Shown: one piece after another, positions 11,397 through 22,682 of the stretch
Position numbering within the stretch: position 1 is the first letter of the stretch
How the letters are laid out: each line of letters begins with the position of its first letter
NCBI GenBank assembly: GCA_015183035.1
Contig: JACZZP010000016.1
Location: 930,001-994,000 of the forward strand
Reading direction: 5' to 3'
Length of the DNA: 64,000 nucleotides
Source of the DNA: Meloidogyne chitwoodi
Lineage: Eukaryota; Nematoda; Chromadorea; Rhabditida; Meloidogynidae
The notes under the pieces: generated by a model
Seen by the model: only the letters and a program-made list of their open reading frames with translations
Databases searched by the model: none
What the model was told of the DNA's origin: nothing
Translations under genes and position numbers: made by a program

Positions 11397-13207
11397 ATGA
11401 ATAATTCTTTAATAACAAATTTATCAACAAATATTAATAGTAGTAATTCTTCATTAGAACCACAACAAAATGCTACAACAGCAGTTCGTGTGTTTGGTGC
11501 AATTTCTTATGCTTTTCTCTCTTCTTTATCAATTTTAATGAATATTTTATTAATTACTGTATTATTCTATGTATGAATTTATTTATTAAAAATATTTTTA
11601 ATATATTTAATTTAAATATAAGGGTCATTATCAATTTCGAAGACTTGCTTTTTTTACCTTAGCTTGGCAAATGGTTTTTTGTGATTTAATGACTCAGTGT
11701 GTTCAGTTAATTGTTGCTGTTCCAGTAACATTTATGGGTAAAGCTGTAAGTTTATTAAAAATTTATTATATTATAACTACTATTGAAATACTAATATTGG
11801 GTTAACCAAGTAAGGTTAATGATTTTCTTGACTGGAAAAACACAAAGTCCGGATAAGATTTTTAGAAAAATTCCAAATACCATCATTCCCTTTTTTCAAA
11901 AATCTTTAGTATTAATTATTTTAATTTTTATTTACTAATTTTTATAGATTTATGGTCATCCAACTTGGTATTATGTTATTCTTTTTATTGATACATTTTC
12001 TTATAATTCAACTCTTCATTTTTCTGCTTTAATGACTTTAAATCGTTTATGTGTTTTCTTTATCCCACGTCTTAATTTAATTCTATTTTCACCTAATAAT
12101 ATAAATTTTACAATTGGGGGATTGTGGATTTATGTTTTAGGATATTGTTCTTGCTATAATTGGATTGGATGTAAAAAAGCTTTTTCTGAAACTGGTAAAA
12201 ATAATTATTTAAAAATAATTATTTAATTTTAATTATTTTTAAGGTTTTTTTATGTATCACGATTGTCCTGAGAATCTTTCTACTTTTGGAATAATTTACA
12301 GATCTGTGAGTACAATACATATACAATTTAAATTATTTAATTTATTTTTTTTAGATTTCATTTCATCTAAGTACTTATTTGCCTGTTTTAATGTTAATTG
12401 CTTATTGTACAACATTTATTTATATTCGTTTCTTTTTTGGACATCCAAATCGTGTTAGGGCTTCAACACTTCAATCAAGTATTAGATCCTTGGCTCGTGG
12501 TAAAGAAGAAGAAAGAATACAAAAAGCTAGGAGACAAAGAGAAAAAAATTTTTTGGTTCAGGTAGGCAATATTTTTAAATATTTATTTTTAAAATTTTTT
12601 TAAAGAGTTTTCTGATTTGTGGTTTTTTGGAAGTGCAAAATCTTGCTTTTGATATTACTCCAGCAATTTTTGCTTCACTTAAAGGGCAATGGCCTTTTTT
12701 AGTTACTTTTGCTGAAAATTGGGTATTTTATTTTTAATATTTATATTACTTAATTATATTTACTCCGAACCCTTTTTAAATTGGAAATGTCAATTCCTCT
12801 AAATCTTACTTTTTTAAATATATTTTAAATTAAATTAGTATATTTAAATATAATTTCAGATTTCAATTCTTTTAAACAGTATATCTCCAATAATTTTATT
12901 AACATTTAATGAAGAAATAAGGAAATGTTTAGCTGAATTATTTAATTATAAACCAAAATGTTGTTTTGGTTCTCAACAAATAAATAATAATAATCAAAAT
13001 AATAATAATAATCTCCCTATTCCTTTTACTCAATCATTTACTGTTCCACCATCACAATTACTTAAACCATTACCTTTTAATAATAATAATAGAAGAATAA
13101 TAGTATCTGAAGAAGTTAATAATAATGAAAATAATAGAAGAGGAAATAATAATAATAATACTTTTCAAAGACAAATTTCTTTATCTATACTAGACAGAAA
13201 TATTTAA
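11397..13207 (+). CDS. Serpentine chemoreceptor, Srx-like GPCR
   Basis: Seven exons join in frame: 11397-11570, 11623-11745, 11948-12194, 12244-12305, 12355-12561, 12606-12722 and 12860-13207. The N-terminus is rich in Asn and Ser with several N-x-S/T glycosylation sites and no signal peptide, as usual for these receptors. Seven hydrophobic segments follow. The segment 3 end has LNRLCVFFIPRL, the nematode Srx counterpart of the DRY region, and TM7 reads ISPIILLTFNEEIRKC. The cytoplasmic tail is long and Asn-rich, which is longer than usual for Srx. Such receptors sit in sensory cilia and detect chemicals through G proteins. Other serpentine subfamilies are possible; the 7TM assignment is firm, the subfamily less so. 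Confidence 0.8.
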
Positions 13208-13303
13208 AATTAGAGAAAAATATAATTTTTTAAATTTTTATGTATTTTAATTAATTTTTTAAATAATTTTAATTTTATAGAATTTCTCTATATACCGTAC
13301 ATA

Positions 13304-13373
13304 TTTACTTGATTAATTGACCTGTCAATTATTATTTCAACTTAAATATGGAAGAGTCAATTAATCGAGTAAA
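13304..13373. repeat. Short hairpin 3' of the Srx-like receptor
   Basis: Two 18-nt arms, 13304-13321 and 13356-13373, pair with a single G-T exception around a 34-nt loop, about 100 bp after the receptor stop codon. It could be a 3' UTR structure, a small MITE relic or a precursor hairpin. The stem is short for a microRNA precursor. Confidence 0.35.
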
Positions 13374-13877
13374 AGCTTTAATAAATATAATATTTTTTAA
13401 TAAATAAATAAATAATATTCTTCTTTAAAAATGAAATTAAAAATAAAATTATTAATAATTTTTAAATTAATAGTTATTTTATTTTTTAAATAAATATTTT
13501 GTTTTGAAATATTAAAAAAATTTATTTATATTCTTAAAATGATTTTATTATCTATTTTTAAATTTTTTGAAAAATGATGATCAAATAATTTTTTACTATT
13601 ATTTTAATATTTGTTTTTAACAAAAAGAAGCTTTATATCCCAAAACAATTTTTTATTTGTTTGCTTTTATCTTTTAATATTTTTTCTTCACAATTTCCTT
13701 TTTTAAAGCTAATAAAATTGATTAATTATGAAATTAATATTTGTCTATAACGTAAAACTAAATTTATTTATTTAATTTAAATTTAAAAATTTATTTATAA
13801 ATTGAGATTTTAATTTCTCAACTCAATAAAAATATTTAATTTAAAGATTTTATTATTTTTATAAAAATAAATATTTT
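13374..13877. other. Intergenic, AT-rich
   Basis: I see nothing but low-complexity A/T sequence. It should include the promoter of the Cys-rich gene that follows. Confidence 0.4.
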
Positions 13878-16787
13878 ATGTTATTTAATGCAATTAATTA
13901 TATAATAATATTTTCATTTCTTCAATATTTAAAAATAAAAATTTTTAAATTTGGTATATTTAATTTTAAATAAATAAATTTAATTTATTATTTAATTTTT
14001 AAGTTAAATTTGATAAACTTTTTCTTTTTTTCTTCTTTTCTCATTTTTCTTTTGTTTATCTTCAACAAATAAGCCAAATACAACAACAATCTTCTTCAAC
14101 AAAAATATGTGCAAATTCTGGTCGTTTTATGCAAAGTTATTGCCTTTCTGATTATAATTGTAATTCTAATAGACCTATTGATGTAAATGATCAAAGTAAA
14201 TTTATTTATTTAATTTTTTAAAATTTATTTTTTAAAAGATCAAATACAAGTTTGTATTCGTGGTTGGTGTTGTAGTCAAACAGTAACACCTAAAGCACAA
14301 GTTAATGTTTTTTTACCTAAAGACCAAACATGTCCAAATGGGACATTTAATGTAGAATTACTTTGCCATAACACAGAAGATTGTATTCGTACGGTGATTT
14401 CTTTTAAATAAATTATTTATAAAAAAGTTTAGGGAGGTCTATCACGAACTCCTTTTCCTATTTTGGAATGTGGAAATCAGGTATATTTAATTTTTAATAT
14501 TTATTTATTTTTAGGGTTTTTGTTGTACATCTAATCGTTATAAAAAACCTTTACAATATGGGGATATTTGTCTTAATGGAGGTAATTCAGTTGGGCAAAG
14601 ATGTCAAAAAACAGAAGAATGTCAACAGAAACAACAACAAAATATTGGAAATTTAGGTAAATATTTTATTTTTTATTTTATTATTTAAAAGAATAGGTGG
14701 AAATTTATTTTGTATTGATGATGAATGCTGTACCCAACAAAAAATAGTGCCATCAGTTGGACAATCAAATGTTGATCAAGGAATACAAGGAAATTTGCCA
14801 AAACAAAATTTTGATGAATCACAAGGAAATATTGTTAATAATAAATGTCCTTTTGGCAAATTTACGGTAAATTAAAGTAATCAAATAAATAAATATTTAT
14901 TTTTTTAATTTTTATTGGTCTTTTTCCCTAACAGAATAATATACTATTTATTAAATTAATTATATATTTTTAATATTTATTTAATTTAAAGGGAAAATAT
15001 TGTTCATATATTTATTCTGATGAATGTGGAAATCCAAAAACTTCCTTCTGTTATCAAGGAATGTGTTGTTCTAATGAGAATATCTCTGACCCTCCTGGTA
15101 AATTTTAATTAAATTAATATTATTTGGTTAAATTAATTTTAAACAATTTTTTTATTATTTAAACTATAATCCCCCAATATTACTATATAGGTTTGGATGA
15201 TTTATCTCGTGGTACAGCTACTTGTTCAATATATAAAATGAATTATATGCAAAGACATTGTTCTTCACCTTTAAATTGTGGATTTCAAAATAATAATTAT
15301 TTATGTATTTCTGGTTATTGTTGTATTAAACAACAATTAACTAATGGTCCTGAAGGATTCTGTCCTCAAAATACTCAATTTAATCGTTTTATGGGACAAA
15401 AATGTAATGTAGATTCTGATTGTTTACCTTCTTATAATACTCATACTGGATCACAAATTAAAATTAAATGTTTTGGAAATAATTGTTGTGGCGAAAATTT
15501 TTCTTTAATTTCTGGAATGAATTTAGATGAAAAACAAAATGGTTTAATACCAATAGAAAATATTCAAGGTAAAATAATAATTATTATAAAAATAATGTTT
15601 TAAATTATATTTTTATAAAAATAGGTACTTTTCCGTTATCCCTACGCACTTTTGCGGACTTTTTTTGCGGACAAAATTTATTTTATAAAAGAAAAAATAT
15701 ATAAAAGAAAAAATCAATCCAATGGCTAATATTTTCCCCAAGCAATCATAATTTATTCAAAAATTGTGATAAAGTTTCATTTCATGTCCATCGCGACAAA
15801 CTCTAGTTTTGTGTAGAAGACCACGATCTTGTAAGAATTCGATGGCATCTTTTTCAGTTTTTGGCAAATCCCAAATTTTCATTATAAATAAAAATAGACT
15901 AAAAAAATGATAGACTAATTTATTCTTCATATACATAGGTATATTTATTATACAACAAATATAATTGATTGATTAGCTGTCAACGGCATATTGAAGGAAA
16001 AGGGGATGATGGAAAAAGAATTATAATTGTCCGCAAAAAAAAAGTCCGCAAAAGTGCGTAGGGATAACGGAAAAGTACCGAAAAATATTATTTTTTTTAA
16101 TAATTATTTAAAAATTAATTTAATTTTAAAAAGCTATTTGTTATGATGGAACACTTTCAAATAATTCATGTAATTCTCCAAATGATTGTAGTAATGCACA
16201 ACAAACTTGTGTAAATAATATTTGTTGTCCAAAAAGAAATGATTTTGACCAATGTATTTTATTTATTTATTTATTTTTTATTAAATTATAATTTAAAAAA
16301 AAGATGCTTGTGGAGGTTTACAAAGTATTGGACTTTGTGATATTAAAGGATTATGTTCTGTTGGAGAATGTGTTTCTGCCAAAGTTTGTTGTGAATGCCC
16401 TTATGGTCAACCACAAAAACAATTATATAATTGTAAAGGAGTAAATTAATTTATTTATTTATTTTTAATTAATTAATTAATTTATATATAGAATTGTGAA
16501 AAAGGCTATTTTTGTAGTAGAAGTGGTTTTTGTTGTCCACAATGTCAGAATGGCAAAATTCCTCGTGGAAGTTGTCATTCAGGTCAATGCGGAGCTGGTT
16601 CTATTTGGTTTTTTATTTTTTAAATATTTTTATTCTGTCTTGCCTTTTTTAATTAAAAATATTTTTATTTGATATTTTTTAATAATAAACTCATAAAATA
16701 TAGAAAGGCAAGACAACATATAAAATAAATAATTAAATTTTATTTTTCAGTCAATTAGGTAATATTTGTTGTGAAGGAAGTATTTAA
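13878..16787 (+). CDS. Secreted Cys-rich repeat protein (CC-motif repeats)
   Basis: About eleven exons join in frame. I place the start at 13878, giving a hydrophobic leader across the first splice; this start is tentative. The rest is a string of about ten Cys-rich modules with spacing like C-x(n)-C-x(n)-C-x(4-8)-CC (for example VCIRGWCC, LCISGYCCI, TCVNNICCP, FCSRSGFCCPQC). The last exon ends NICCEGSI. This pattern resembles lustrin-like or EB-like extracellular modules found in nematode cuticle and secreted proteins, where the cysteines form disulphides. A Merlin-like element lies in one intron (15624-16079) and another small inverted repeat in the last intron. No enzyme motif is visible. 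Extracellular structural or effector roles are both possible. Confidence 0.65.
15624..16079. mobile_element. Merlin-like non-autonomous DNA transposon
   Basis: The element has long inverted ends of about 50 bp (starting GGTACTTTTCCGTTATCCCT and mirrored at 16027-16079) and flanks TAAAATA/GAAAATA-like that agree at 7 of 8 positions (TAAAAATA left, GAAAAATA right). Inside is a minus-strand fragment resembling the N-terminal zinc-ribbon region of ISXO2/Merlin transposases. An 8-9 bp duplication and this protein fragment fit the Merlin superfamily. It is too short to be autonomous and sits in an intron of the Cys-rich gene. Confidence 0.65.
15757..15882 (-). pseudogene. N-terminal fragment of ISXO2/Merlin-type transposase
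   Basis: A 41-residue reading frame includes DAIEFLQDRGLLHKTRVC followed by GHEM, the usual start of ISXO2-like transposases where a short helix leads into a zinc ribbon. Only the first Cys of the ribbon and a later His are kept, and the DDE core is absent. The frame ends in TGA. It cannot encode an active enzyme. Confidence 0.55.
16636..16715. repeat. 12-bp inverted repeat in last intron of the Cys-rich gene
   Basis: TGTCTTGCCTTT (16636-16647) is perfectly mirrored by AAAGGCAAGACA (16704-16715) with about 56 bp of A/T between. It fits a tiny MITE or an intronic hairpin. Confidence 0.45.
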
Positions 16788-17665
16788 CAGATATTTTACT
16801 TTTTTCAAAATTTTATTTTATATTAAATAAACTCCCCGGTGCTTTTATTTTGATATTAAAAATTAATTAATTTGTATTATTAAAATTAGATTAATTAATA
16901 TATTTAATAAAAAATAATAAAACAATTTAGAATTTATTTTTTAATTAATATTTATATATTTTTGAATATTTAATAAAATATTCTCTTAAAAACTCAAAAG
17001 TAAATTAATATTAAAAGTTTAACTTTTTATTTAATAATTTTAAAAAATTTAATAATTATTTATCTTTTCTTTTAAAAAATATATTAAATAATTATTTATT
17101 TGTACTATTGAAATTAGAAGCGGGCGTAAGAGCTCAACTCAAAAAATTAAAAACGCAAGTAAGGGAAAATTTTAAAGAAATAAAGGCAAAACGAACGCCA
17201 ACGCCTGCCCTTGATTGAGATTGAAAAGCTATGTTTAAATGAATGAATATATTTATTACCCAATCAAATTGAAAGATTGATATACTTTAATATACGTGGA
17301 CTAAAATTTAGAATTGGATTTTTATTCTTATTTACCTCTTCATTTTTAATTTTATTTAATTATCTAAGGTAAATTTGACTTTTTTCTTTAAATTTTAATT
17401 ATCTAATGTTAGTTTATAGTTTTTTCCCCTAGCTTAGAGTATAACTTAAATTATACTTAGGATAAAACATTTATTACCTTTTATAATACTTAAAAATACT
17501 TGGAATAAATTTAAAAAATTCATCTAATTATCTCTTTTTATTTTAAATTATTAAAATAAAATTTAACACTTAAATTAAAAAATATATAACGAAAGAATTT
17601 GCCTTAAAAAAGTTTATTTTTAATTTAAATATAAAAAATTTAAATATTTTAAAGATTAAAAAAGA
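16788..17665. other. Intergenic region with a GC-richer patch
   Basis: Mostly A/T sequence. A patch at about 17117-17225 (GCGGGCGTAAGAGCTCAACTC to ACGCCTGCCC) is clearly richer in G/C and could be a repeat relic or an RNA gene; I cannot identify it. The first 140 bp match the duplicated block at 22403-22565. Confidence 0.4.
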
Positions 17666-20600
17666 ATGAATTTTATTTATTTATTATTATTCTTTTTATC
17701 ATTTCCTGTATTAATTGGTGCACCGCCAACTTTTTTGAGTGGTTAGTAAATATTTATTGAATAAAAACTCAGTTTTAATTATTTAATTTATTATTTTTAT
17801 TATATAATTTAATTTCAGTTGTATCTGATTCAATTAAAGGTTTAATCTCTTGTGTTTTTCCCGACTGCGAATCAAAAATAGTAGAAGACTTTTATAAAGC
17901 TTTTCTTTTAAATCAAAGTTCTACAGAGATATCTAAAAATTCAAAATTTAAGATTATTATATATTCACAACTTTATTTTCCTAATTTATATAAAAATTAT
18001 TCAAAAGAAAGTATTTTTTTAGAAAAGTAATAATTATTTATAAATAAATATAAAAGTAGATTTATTTAATTTTTTGAAAACTGAAGAACTATTCTTTATT
18101 TATTAATAATAAAGAGTTTTATAAGCTAAATTACCTGGAAAGAATTAAAACTTTTATAAAAAATTAACCAAATAAAAATTAAATTAATTTTTACATATAA
18201 TTTATTTTTTTTAAAGTTTTTTCGCAAAAATGGCTTTTAAAATTAGTGATGAAATGGGAATTTATTTAATAATTGAATATAAAAAAATACGAAATGAAGA
18301 TACAGAAGATAGTTTAGGTCATACTGATATATCTAATTATAATCAACCAACTCAAGAAGAAATTGATACAAGTATTGAAGAAAATCAAAATGCTTTATTT
18401 GATGCTAATTTTGAATATTTCATTCAACAATTGATAAAAAATGAGAATTTTAAAAATTATTTGAGGTAAATTTTTGCTAATTATTTTACTAAATATACAA
18501 ATTTTTTAATTTGTATAAAACCATAAGCTTTTTTCAATAATTAAATTTATTAGATAAATATGTGTTTAAGTTATTAGATTTGTTACAACTTTATTATAAT
18601 TTTTAAGAAAAATATCAATTTTTAATTTTTTATAATTGAAAAAATAAATATTTAATAATAATTTTAAGTCAGCCAATGCCTTCATTGGCTTAGAAAGACA
18701 ATACTTTTATTAATAAATTTAAAAATTTTTTTAAATTATAGTGAATATGTTAAAACAAATGACTTTGACTTTTCAATGAACAAGTTTATTGAAATATTCG
18801 GTACTTTTCATTATTATAGTTTACGTCTATTATTCCCAAACATTTTTGGAGGATTGGGTAAATTTATTTTTTTATTTATAAAAAAATATTTTTTAATTTA
18901 ATTAAAGATGAAAATGAATTAATTATTGATCTTTATAAGTATTACTTTATAGCTACAGAGATTATTGAAAAATGGAGAACTAAAGCTTTGCTTGATTTTA
19001 TTTTATATAAAAATTTGAAGAGCCCACGAAATAAAAGTAAAATAATATTATTATTTTTAAATATTTTTATTTTAATAATTATTAAATAAAAAGAAAAACA
19101 ATTCTCTTTGTTAGTATGTTTTTCCCCAATAAATATTATTCCATTTAATATTATGTTAATATTTATTTAAATTTAAGAGCACCATTTTAAATAGTAATTA
19201 ATTTTAATATTCCTAAAAAATTTTGTTTAAGAATTATTAAAATGTCAGACTTTTAATAGTAAAATTAAATAATAATTTTATTAAAATTATTAATATTTAC
19301 TTTATTTTAGATATGAAAATTTTTTGGGAAGAAATTTTGGAAGATTATATTAAAAATCAGATTTATTATAAAATGAAAGCTGAAGATAGAATGGAATTTT
19401 CTTCAGAAAAAATTTCTGAAGAAATAATTGTTAGTACTAAGTATTTAAAATTAAATAAAAAATTGTCTGACAATTAAATATTTATAATTAATTTATTTTT
19501 ATTTTTCAAAAAATACCTAATTTCCAAGAGAATTTATTTAATTAAAAATTAATTAATATTTTTATTCAGGAATGATATTTTACTATTGATCATTTTGCCA
19601 AAGCTTCGTTAGAAAATAAAAATATTAAATATTTATATTATGCCAGAAAATGTATTTTATATTTAGCAAAAGGTAAAAAATATCAAAATTTATCCGTTGA
19701 AGAAATAAAATTAAAAAAAGATGAATGTATTCTAAAAAAAATTTCTTCAGAAGAGAATTTAAATGAAATACATTTTAATGAAATAATTGTTAAAAAATTA
19801 ATTGAACTATTTAATAACAATAATAATCATGATATTAAAACTTATTTATTTCCAAAAATTAATGAATCTAGTGGTAAATTTAAAGGATTAAAACATATAA
19901 ATAATTCAAAGTTTATATATAACTTATCCAAAAGGAGGTGTTGGTCCTCGAGAGTGAGAACCCAACCCTCGGAATGCATCTTTTAATTAATTTAAATAAA
20001 TTCCTTTATTTAAAAAGCTTATCACAATTCAAAAATATTTAGTGGAGGGGAGCATCAATTATTGTTTTATTTGATTAAATTATTAAAAACTTAATCTCAT
20101 TATATTAACAAAAATTTGGGGCCATTATTATAGAAATTTATATTTAATCTAAAATTTTAAGATGATGATATTATTGCGTTAACAGATCTTGATAAGAATG
20201 AATTAATTGGACAATTATCTAATTATTTAAATAATGAATCAGTAAATATTTATATATTTTTTTAAATTTTTTTAAATTTTTTTTAATTTTCTAAAGTCAT
20301 TAATGTCTGGAATAACTGAAGGAATGAATGAAATTAAAATTGAAGAAGAATATGAAGATATCCATGACCAGATACATGAAGAAGTACACGACGAAGACCA
20401 TGAAGAAAACCATGAAATAGTCCAATATAAAAAAGACAAAGGAAAAAGTGTAATTGAAGACCAAACATTTATTAATCAAGGAATTGTTATTGGAGATTTG
20501 GAATACACAAGAAAGAGAAGTTTGTGAAAATAAAATTTAATTTAAAAAATTAATAAAAATATAATAATATTTAATTTATTTTAAAAAAAAGTTTTAAATA

Positions 20601-22025
20601 TAATAAATATCTAATTTAAAGTTCAAAAACATAACAATTCATCAAAAAGAAGAGAAAATCAAATTAGATCTAAAGTGAGAAATCAAACTTCTTATAGTAA
20701 GTAAAGAAGAGCAGTTTTTTTATTTTTAATATAATATAATAATAATTTTTAAAAAAATTTAAATTTTCAAAATGTTCAAAGAGTTGCAATATTTTTCTTT
20801 TTTAAATAAATAAAAATTAAATTTTAAAAAATTCATTTATGTCTTTTAATGATTTTTAGAAAATAAAAAATTTATATTTTATGGAAATTAATTAATTATA
20901 ATAGTTAAATGTCCTTACGTAAAAAGTGGTAAATAATTTTATAGTTAAGAGGGAATATCTAAAAAAATTTTAAAATAAATATATTTATTAAAATAATATT
21001 TAATTAAATTTTTTTAAATTATCAGTCAATCAAATTAGCGAAAAAATGAAACCAATAATAGAGGAGTTTATTATTAATTTACAAATTTACAATAAAAAAT
21101 CAAATAAAAAAGATTTATATGTATTTAATACAAACACCACTGAATTTATTGAAATCGGAAAAAAATAATAAATGACATAAAATTAAATAAAAATTTATAT
21201 AATAGTGGAATATCACAAATAAATATTTTTACAGAATTTTTATTTAAACATTTTGAAGAAATAAATATTTCAAAAAATTTTATAGAGGAAGAAAAAGCAT
21301 TTTTATGTTCTTGGCTTATTTATTGGTTAAATAGTCAACTTTGTTCAATTTTAATTGAAAAAGATTTAAAAATTATTGAAAAGGTAAACACATAATTTCA
21401 CTTTAATGGATCGTCTTTAGTAATATTTAATAAAATTTTGTAAGAAAATATTTATCGGGATTAATTATAAATAACACAAATAAATATATTTATTTCTTGG
21501 TAATTAATTATAATTATTTAATTGTAATTTTAATTATAATTGGGGATGTGAATTTTGTTGCTGAAAAAATACATAGTGTCTAAAATATTTTTTAATAATT
21601 GTCAATATTTTTTTGGAGGTTAACAAATTCTTGTTCATTATATTTTTATAAATAGCTCGAGTACATATGTATATTCAATAAAAAATAGTATTAAAAAACT
21701 AAAATTCACAGCCCTAATTATAAGAAAATAAAAAAAAAAAATTTGCTTAAAAAAGGATTTTCTATCCATAAGAAAAATAGTTTACCTATTTAATTATAAA
21801 TTTAAAAAAATTATAATTTTAGAATAATGAAATTGAAATTGATACAACAAATAAATTAAAAGAAGTTGATTATATATTAAACGAAAATAATATTGGGTAA
21901 GTCAATAATTATTTTATTAAATTAATATTTGTTTTTTTAGTAAAGAAGAAAGACAAGAATTTGAAGAAGAATTTAATAAACTAAAAGAAGAAGTTATAAC
22001 TCAAATTTTTTATAAAAAGCAGTGA
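17666..22025 (+). CDS. Unknown secreted protein, probably decaying
   Basis: I do not recognise this protein. Exon 1 (17666-17741) encodes a strong signal peptide (MNFIYLLLLFFLSFPVLIGA). At least ten further exons can be joined, most with clean GT...AG borders, giving a mainly helical, Lys/Glu/Asn-rich product whose middle contains a His-rich acidic run (about 20365-20410). Two defects are visible. Near 19570 the only obvious acceptor is followed at once by an in-frame TGA for the open frame downstream. At about 21158-21164 a run of seven A's puts a stop in the exon, while eight A's would keep the frame open through to about 21384. Either the gene is becoming a pseudogene or the assembly has homopolymer errors. 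The last exon ends at the TGA at 22023-22025. Confidence 0.5.
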
Positions 22026-22402
22026 TAATATTTATTTGATAACTTCATAATTGCATTTCCTAAAAATTGGTTAATATTCTAAAAAAATATTAAAATATTT
22101 CCTGAAGAGAGAATGGTTTTTTAAAGAATAAATATATTTATTAAAAAATATTAAAATAAATTGAAAATAATATTTAGTACAATTAAGAAAAATTTAATAA
22201 TCCTCTCTCTTCTAAGCACTGCTATATTTGTCCCAATGATTTTTTATCTACCGAAAGTTTCGATTTTAAAATGATAATATATTCTATTCTCCAAAATGCA
22301 AAAACCTTTTCAAAATATTATTTTAATGCAATTTAAGCTTGTTCTGATAAAGAATTTCAAAATTATTTGTTTAAAAAGGAGAGAAAAAATAATTTATTAA
22401 AT
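22026..22402. other. Intergenic, AT-rich
   Basis: I see no feature here apart from the 3' flank of the preceding gene. Confidence 0.35.
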
Positions 22403-22565
22403 TTTATTTTCAGTCAATTAAAGTAGATAATATTTGATTTGAATGAATTATTTAAATGATTTTATTTTATTAAATAAACTCCCCGGTGCTTTTATTTTGG
22501 TATAAAAAATTATTTATTTCTATTATTAAAATTAGATTAATTAATATATTTAATAAAAAATAATA
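22403..22565 (+). repeat. Duplicated 3' tail of the Cys-rich gene
   Basis: This block matches 16737-16922: the last acceptor and exon start (TTTTCAGTCAATTA), the spacer, and the 3' flank with TAAATAAACTCCCCGGTGCT followed by a shared A/T run. The coding part has diverged (the Cys pair and stop are lost), but the flank is almost unchanged. It is a relic of a segmental duplication placed just after the 17.7-22.0 kb gene. Confidence 0.7.
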
Positions 22566-22682
22566 ATATTTGATTAATTTTTCACATTTTTTAAATATAT
22601 ATATTTTCTTTTAAATTCAAAATGACTCGTTTGCAGTTTTTGGTGTTTTTCTTAAAATAAATTAATAAAAATAAATATAATT

